Shown: piece after piece, positions 58,854 through 64,000 of the stretch | Layout: each line of letters begins with the position of its first letter | How positions within the stretch are numbered: the first letter of the stretch is position 1 | Translations under genes and position numbers: made by a program | Assembly (NCBI GenBank): GCA_942159475.1 | Contig: OW804100.1 | Location: 7,146,127-7,210,126, forward strand | Origin: Sthenelais limicola | Lineage: Eukaryota > Annelida > Polychaeta > Phyllodocida > Sigalionidae | DNA length: 64,000 nucleotides | Direction: 5' to 3' | Notes under the pieces: model-generated | What the model was told of the DNA's origin: nothing | What the model saw: only the letters and a program-made list of their open reading frames with translations | Databases searched by the model: none

Positions 58854-59675
58854 ATGTGCCCTGTGGTTGCGTGGTTATACGTACAATAACCACACGCTGG
58901 GTAAACCCCTCCACAGCGTGCAAAACCAAGACGAATCTGGTAAAATAATATATTGGCTTCGGCTCATCTAATGTGAATTCATTAGTTCGGGTATAGGGAA
59001 ATCTAATATGGCTGTTCCTTGATGTCTACATTGCTATTGCCTCACTATATGCGATTCCATATCAGAGCAACGGGCCGTTCAGATTTAACATTAATATTCG
59101 GATCATTATATCAGGTTAATAAATACAGGTTAACTAACGAGTTGGTTGAAGGAGCGTGAATATTGCATGAGTTGTGTAGCAACGAGTGCAATATTCTAAG
59201 TGACTGAAACCAACAGATTTATTATACATGCTTTCAATCATGAAAATAGAAAAACAATCGAGTCATGAATTTGAATTTTACCGGTGATCTTGGTAAAGAT
59301 CAAACAGATTGGTTGCTATGACAACCCCACGTAAATCATTAGTGAAATACGCACTATGCGTAAACCACTCCAGATACGTGGTTTTCAGAACATACATTCA
59401 TATAACCCTAGCCGTTCGCAACGACCCCCCCCCCCCCGAGCTATAGACCTTTCATGCACCCATTTTCATGATCAGAGACATATACTAGTAACTTGCCAAA
59501 TCCCATTTCATTTTCTACGGTCAACTTACCCATCGTCCACACCTAAGGTATAGCAATTCCTTTATTCATATAAAATATGTTTGATCTGCTCAGAGAGTTA
59601 CGATTGATCGAGGTTTTCCGATGACTTTAAAATGTCGGCCATGAGACACTTAGATATAATCTGAATTGAATATAT
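58854..59675. other. Unassigned DNA with one hairpin and a poly-C tract
   Basis: An inverted repeat GAATATTGCA / TGCAATATTC occupies 59158-59167 and 59187-59196 with a 19-nt loop. It lies within a stretch (GTGAATATTGCATGAGTTGT) that looks like the core of an old repeat. A C run lies at about 59426-59438. No gene is seen; the 65-codon plus frame crossing the poly-C is not convincing. Confidence 0.5.
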
Positions 59676-59757
59676 GGTTCAGATTTTCAGAAAATGTACA
59701 ATCGGCAGATCTACAAATTTAGTCAATTCTGCTAAATTAGGCTGAACAATGATGAAT
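59676..59757 (+). mobile_element. GGGTCAG-family MITE, truncated left end
   Basis: About 80 bp of the left half (GGTTCAGATTTTCAGAAAAT ... GCTAAATTAGGCTGAACAAT) survive, then homology stops just before the 18-bp minisatellite. Confidence 0.8.
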
Positions 59758-59772
59758 ACCTGCCTCTCGAGT

Positions 59773-59890
59773 CAATATTGCGTCTCCACTCAATATTGCG
59801 TCTCCACTCAATATTGCGTCTCCACTCAATATTGCGTCTCCACTCAATATTGCGTCTCCACTCAATATTGCATCTCCACTCAATATTGCG
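59773..59890 (+). repeat. 18-bp minisatellite CAATATTGCGTCTCCACT, 6.6 copies
   Basis: CAATATTGCG starts at 59773, 59791, 59809, 59827, 59845, 59863 and 59881, separated by TCTCCACT. One substitution (GCG to GCA) is in the sixth copy. Because 18 is a multiple of 3, every frame becomes a hexapeptide repeat (STQYCV on plus, RRNIEW on minus), which explains the short ORFs here. I do not regard them as genes. Confidence 0.95.
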
Positions 59891-60366
59891 TGACCAAAAT
59901 GACCAAAAAGATTGGTGCATCCGAGGCAGTGACTGCGTGAGCACTATACCAGGCATATAGGAAGGATAAAAACCAAACCAAAACAGCAACAATATGTTGA
60001 TTTGCGACGGGTCACCTTAATCTATCTAACTACCAGTGCCTATAAAATTATAGCATAAGCCATTTGTTGCCACAACAGACTTTATTTTTCGATATTTGCT
60101 AACATTTTGTGTCGATATTGACGTTTTGATATAGGCACTAAACTGGATCAGTGAGTCTGTGAAGGGACTACCGCGGTAGGGCATTTCAAAATAGTTTCGC
60201 AGGTGCCTCTATGCCATAGAACTGATATGTGAAACCGCATTTTCGCGGAGAAAATATTTCGCGGTGTCAGAAATGATATCGCGGAATTCGCGGTATTTTA
60301 GCCCGCGAACGGTTTTGGCTGCACGGTGGTGGTGGAGGATGACTAGGGAGGCTTCCTGTCTCACAT
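59891..60366. other. Unassigned DNA with CGCG-rich stretch
   Basis: 60230-60310 contains seven CGCG words (TTCGCGGAGAAAATATTTCG and similar), and GGTGGTGGTGGA follows. The word TTCGCGGA recurs in the element at 61028-62097. No gene is seen. Confidence 0.4.
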
Positions 60367-60605
60367 GGGTCAGATTTTCAGAAAATGCACACTTCACCAA
60401 TCCTCTCAGATAACCAAAATTTCAGACAAAAATAAAGTTCAAAATACTAACTAGGCTATTCAAACCTAACCAATCACATTGCTAGAATCAATACAATGCT
60501 GAATATACTCGAATTAACCTAGTGTTGACCAAATTGCAGCCTAATCTAGCAGAATTTACTGAATGTGTAGAGCTGCCAATTGTACATTTTCTGAAAATCT
60601 GACCC
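60367..60605 (-). mobile_element. GGGTCAG-family MITE, copy 6 (reverse)
   Basis: A full-length copy of 239 bp, from GGGTCAGATTTTCAGAAAAT to TTTTCTGAAAATCTGACCC. Both ends are nearly perfect, making this one of the best-preserved copies. Confidence 0.9.
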
Positions 60606-60810
60606 ACGGTATGGGGCCCTGCACTGAGAGGGAGCCAGTGGGCCTGCCTGTCAGTAACTGTTGTACCGGCAGTCCCTGTTGAAGGAGCGGATGATAAGAG
60701 CAATGATTCATTCTTCGAAGGTTGGGGAGTGGAGGGTTGGAGCTTGCTTGGTATGAGCGGTTGTTGGTGTTGCCGTAGTGAGGTTGGTGGAGGCGTGGAG
60801 TCATGAAGAC

Positions 60811-60905
60811 TACACTCTATACGCGACCTGTTGGCAGTAAACATCAAAGCCCTCTAATGTTAAGGCTATGGCAGGCCGCTGCCAACAGGACGAGTATAGA
60901 GTGTA
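60811..60905. repeat. Foldback with 27-bp arms
   Basis: 60811-60837 (TACACTCTATACGCGACCTG + TTGGCAG) and 60879-60905 are reverse complements at 25 of 27 positions, with a 41-nt loop. The overlapping short frames on both strands are explained by the palindrome and by neighbouring poly-C. Its origin is unknown; it could be a small foldback element or an RNA hairpin. Confidence 0.8.
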
Positions 60906-61027
60906 CCACGGTTGTTGTGTGCTGTTGTTTGTCGACTGGATCCGGAGCGGCCATGCACGGAGGTCACTCTGGGGCAATCACTACTAGGCTTCGACAAACA
61001 GCGGTTGGGCTGTGTATTGCACCTCCT

Positions 61028-62097
61028 CCCCCCCCCCCCCCCCGATACCCCCACACCCTCACTCAGGGATCAAAAGTGTACGCTCTTTTGTTCCCAATTT
61101 CGCGGAGAAAGGGGTAATTTTTCACTCACAAACGCCGAACCCGAAATCAGAAATAAGCGTACCAATTTGCAGCTGAACTCCGCGAAATGCTGAAAAAAGG
61201 GGTATTTTTGCAAGTGAAGTCCGCGAAATGCTGGAAAAAGGGCTATTTTTTTACTCACTTTGTGCACAGAATAGTGATTATGGTTCATAATAGAATATAA
61301 TATTATTGTATAGAGATTGATACATAACTTAGATTGCGACCTGATTCCAACTGTATATTACTTAGTATTAGCGACCTGAGCGCTGTAAATATCACAGATT
61401 ATTACTATTAGGCCTACTACCAAGTGTAATATTATGTGCGCCATTCTCAGAAAAGTCTTGCATACTTTCCTCTATACAATCCTAAAAAAAATGGTACTCG
61501 GGCTAAAATATTAAGGAATCTAGAGCCCAAAACGTGAGGAAAGGTCATTTTTGCAGTTTTTGCATAGGAATACCATACATAGGTATCACAAATATATATA
61601 TGTGATAATAATCACAATTAAATATGTAGGGGCCTAATAAAAATAAACATTCGAAATTCTACATGATGCTGACAGTTTTGCGGTTTTTTGCTATGTACAC
61701 GATTATCTTGTGGCTTAAAATACTTTTCCTCTGTCAGCGTCAACGCGACGCGTAGCATTTCCGAAAAATCCGTCGCCAGATGTTGCCAGTGCATAAGTAG
61801 CGTTGATAGGTGTTGGAAATCCATAGAAGCATGAATAAATGCATGGTATTCGCCGGATATTCCTCTGAATCTTAATGATTCTTATAATATTATCATTAAA
61901 AAGGAGTGTTGAGTTTACATGGATTTTTTTTCATGTTTGTGAACATGGTATCATGTCATAGGCTACAAGACTCCCTGAAATCATAAAAATTGCCTTGAAA
62001 ATTCGCGGAAAGGGGGTACTTTTCAAAGGATGGAACACAAAAGCATACACTTTTGACCCCTGGGTGTGTGTGTGGGCGGGGGGGGGGGGGGGGGGCA
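61028..62097. mobile_element. 1.07-kb element with about 70-bp imperfect inverted ends
   Basis: The left end reads poly-C, then ACACCCTCACTCAGGGATCA, AAAGTGTACGCTCTTTTGTT and a TTCGCGGAGAAAGGGGTA block. The right end at 62097-62009, on the opposite strand, reads poly-C, then ACACACACCCAGGGGTCA, AAAGTGTATGCTTTTGTGTT and TACCCCCTTTCCGCGAATTT. The C runs are 16 and about 18 nt long. Just inside the left end a 41-bp direct repeat (TGAACTCCGCGAAATGCTGA at 61174 and TGAAGTCCGCGAAATGCTGG at 61215) repeats the CCGCGAAATG...GGGGTATTTTT block. No coding region is seen. It could instead be two separate copies of one repeat in opposite orientation. Confidence 0.5.
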
Positions 62098-62282
62098 CCA
62101 ACCACGGCAGCCATCATACTTCACTTGACTCATATATACGCGTGGTGGTAGCAGCGGAGACCGGCGGCCTTCCTCGAGCGCTGGCTGGATGTGGACGAGT
62201 ACGCGCGGCTGGGATGTGGAGTCGGTTGGCGGTGTGTCTAGTGAGCGGGCTTTTGTTGGAGGTGTTGGGTTCAAACATAAGT

Positions 62283-62522
62283 GGGTCAGATTTTCAGAAA
62301 ATGTGCAATTCAACTTCACCAATCGTCTCAAATAACCCAAATTTTGGACAAAATTAAAGTTCAAAATACAGTTCAACCTAACCAAAGAGATTTCTAGAAT
62401 TAATGCAATGCTGAATATACTCGAATTTACCTAGTAGGCCTATTGACCAAATTGCAGCTTAATTAGCAGAATTTACTAAATGCGTACAGCTGCCAATTGT
62501 ACATTTTCTCAAAATCTGACCC
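62283..62522 (-). mobile_element. GGGTCAG-family MITE, copy 7 (reverse)
   Basis: A full-length copy of 240 bp, from GGGTCAGATTTTCAGAAAAT to TTTTCTCAAAATCTGACCC. The two 120-codon frames around 61995-62385 run from the poly-G tract into this element and are rejected as genes. Confidence 0.9.
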
Positions 62523-62650
62523 AAGTTGTGTAAAGCAGCCAAGTTAGTTGCAGAATAGTTGGTTTAAATTAAACAGCGGCAGGCCCTTTATTCTTGTATG
62601 GCTTGGAACTGATGTAAGGAACTGTCTTGAGTAGTTTCACAAGCACAGGA

Positions 62651-62740
62651 TATGGGTCACATTTTCAGAAATTGTACAATTGGCAGCTGTACACATATGG
62701 GTCACATTTTCAGAAATTGTACAATTGGCAGCTGTACACA
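62651..62740 (+). repeat. Two exact 45-bp tandem copies of the MITE left end
   Basis: TATGGGTCACATTTTCAGAA plus ATTGTACAATTGGCAGCTGT and ACACA is repeated exactly at 62651-62695 and 62696-62740. It then begins a third time at 62741, where the sequence continues as a full MITE in the reverse orientation. The identity of the two units implies a recent local duplication. Confidence 0.95.
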
Positions 62741-62743
62741 TAT

Positions 62744-62979
62744 GGGTCACATTTTCAGAAAATGTACAATTCGCCGTCACCAATCCTTTCAAATAACCCA
62801 AATTTCAGACGAAAATAAAGTTCAAATTACAGTTCAACCTAACCAAAGAGATTGCTAGAATAAAGGCAATGTCGAATATACTCGAATTTACCTAGTATTG
62901 ACCAAATTACAGCCTAATTTAGCAGAATTTACTAAAATGTGTACAACTGCCAATTGTACATTTTCTGAAAATCTGACCC
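62744..62979 (-). mobile_element. GGGTCAG-family MITE, copy 8 (reverse)
   Basis: A full-length copy of 236 bp, from GGGTCACATTTTCAGAAAAT to TTTTCTGAAAATCTGACCC. Its first end carries the same C at position 7 (GGGTCAC) as the two 45-bp units before it, linking them. Confidence 0.9.
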
Positions 62980-63086
62980 ATATCTGTCTTTGGCTTGGTG
63001 GTTGAGAAAGGCCTGTGATTGAAGCATGTTTGTGGATCCATGCACTTCTTCCTCCAGTGAGTACACTCACTCATAATTTCGGAAAT

Positions 63087-63160
63087 GGGTCAGATTTTCA
63101 GAAAATGTACAATCGGCAGCTCTACACATTTAGTAAATTCTGCTAAATTAGCCTGAACAA
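63087..63160 (+). mobile_element. GGGTCAG-family MITE, truncated left end
   Basis: A nearly consensus left end (GGGTCAGATTTTCAGAAAAT ... CAGCTCTACACATTTAGTAA) breaks off after GCTAAATTAGCCTGAACAA. This is the same internal position as the truncated copy at 59676. Confidence 0.85.
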
Positions 63161-63317
63161 GTTATAAGTTTATTAAGTTAATCAATCATTTAATGAACTA
63201 TTTTTCTGTTTAACTTTATAATCAGTTTATGTTAATGTATATATTGTGCGTTTCCAAAGGAAACAAATTCTACGGTCAACTATTTGTGCGCAATGGCTAG
63301 ATTATGAATATCAGACG

Positions 63318-63840
63318 TGCTGTAATCTGAAATGCCTCGAATGTCTGCATTAGAAGAACACAGGAGTGGAAGTAAAATTCAGTTTATTAACAACTAGGAA
63401 AGTTGCACACTCCCTGTTTACAAAGGCAGTTGGATAAACATGAAAGTACAATGCAAGGGAATTAGACATAAGACATCAAACAACATGTTGTAATCTAATA
63501 ATACACAATTGTCTTTTAGTCTTTGCAATTCCGAGCTTGTCTGTCGCCAAGACTTGAAACCCAGAAATCCCAAAGGGTGTAGTAGGTGTAGATCACTCAG
63601 ATTCAGTCATGGGTGGTCCTCTCTAAATGGGTTCCTCTCAAAACCTATACAGTGGCCTTAAGTGGCAACTTGTCAATCAAACCAAGATAGCCAATAGAAT
63701 ACAACAAATGTCAACCAATAGGATGTCACACTGGCCTTCAGGGATTTACTGCAGAGATGGTAGAAGGTTGTCAATCAAGCAGTCCTTGCATAAGTGCAAA
63801 GTTAGTAGTGTTGGCGTGAATTACATCACACAGAGATGGG
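63318..63840 (-). mobile_element. Possible solo LTR (reverse strand)
   Basis: On the minus strand the segment begins TGTGATGTAATTCACG (63840 downwards) and ends GATTACAGCA (63318). This is a TG...CA layout with partly matching inverted ends. ATTGGT/ATTGGC (CCAAT-box type) words near 63720-63690 and TGTATAGG near 63647 would suit a U3 promoter, and AATAAA at 63388-63383 would suit a poly(A) signal near the 3' end. No clean 5-bp target duplication (AGACG left, CAGAG right), primer-binding site or polyprotein is visible, so this is a tentative call. Confidence 0.3.
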
Positions 63841-63845
63841 CATTT

Positions 63846-64000
63846 TTCGGGTCAAGTTCGGGTCAAGTTCGGGCCCACAGCGGGACCCATACATATAAAA
63901 AAAAATTGCGGCCGAAAAATATTTTTTCGGCCGACGAAAATATTTTTTCGGCCGCAAAAATTATTTTTCGGCCGCCGAAATTATTTATTCGGCCGCCGAA
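63846..64000. repeat. Start of a second tandem array: CGGCCG every 20 bp
   Basis: TTCGGGTCAAG repeats at 63846, 63857 and, partially, 63868. After a short spacer the palindrome CGGCCG occurs at 63909, 63928, 63949, 63969 and 63990. The periods are 19, 21, 20 and 21 bp, separated by A/T runs such as AAAAATATTTTTT. The array continues past the window edge, so its size is unknown. Confidence 0.8.

Noticed and set aside
59732..59992. ORFs with RRNIEW or STQYCV hexapeptide repeats
   Set aside because: They arise because the minisatellite period (18 bp) is a multiple of three; all frames on both strands are open.
61995..62385. Two 120-codon ORFs on opposite strands
   Set aside because: Both depend on reading through a poly-G run and into MITE copy 7.

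Overview
The window is eukaryotic, almost certainly from an animal. It carries nested DNA-transposon remnants, a THAP-domain exon relic with a splice donor, intron-containing transposon gene remains, and a 50 kb satellite array. There is no bacterial gene organisation. The mix of GGTTCTT-rich CACTA-like elements, short TIR elements and long poly-C/poly-G runs suits a marine invertebrate, but the species cannot be read from the sequence and this guess is low confidence.

Layout. 1-1353: C-rich low-complexity DNA, a decayed THAP exon on the minus strand, a 23-nt poly-G run and an AT-rich stretch. 1354-51438: one uninterrupted satellite built from about 14.7-bp monomers that all keep the core GGTCG. 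These are arranged in variable higher-order blocks and in larger tandem duplications of about 1.37, 2.4, 3.0 and 7 kb. At 51439-51441 the array flips orientation, and 51442-52098 is the same satellite on the other strand. 52099-64000: ordinary-looking repeat-rich DNA. It holds a 228-bp TIR element; eight near-complete and several truncated copies of a roughly 235-bp GGGTCAG-ended MITE; a 1.6-kb CACTA-like element with a decayed small spliced gene; and two head-to-tail copies of a GCGCTC-rich MITE, one carrying a 40-bp piece of the satellite. It also holds a 145-codon minus-strand ORF with a PAM2-like motif, an 18-bp minisatellite, a foldback, a 1.07-kb element with inverted ends, a possible solo LTR, and the start of a second tandem array (CGGCCG every 20 bp) that runs off the window.

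The many open frames inside the satellite, on both strands, are by-products of a stop-poor repeat and are not annotated as genes. The only ORF I regard as a candidate intact protein gene is 57199-56762. No rRNA, tRNA, CRISPR array or operon was seen. The most unusual object is the satellite itself: a strand-asymmetric, one-CpG-per-monomer array with visible recent amplification history, an inverted terminus and an escaped fragment 3.3 kb away.
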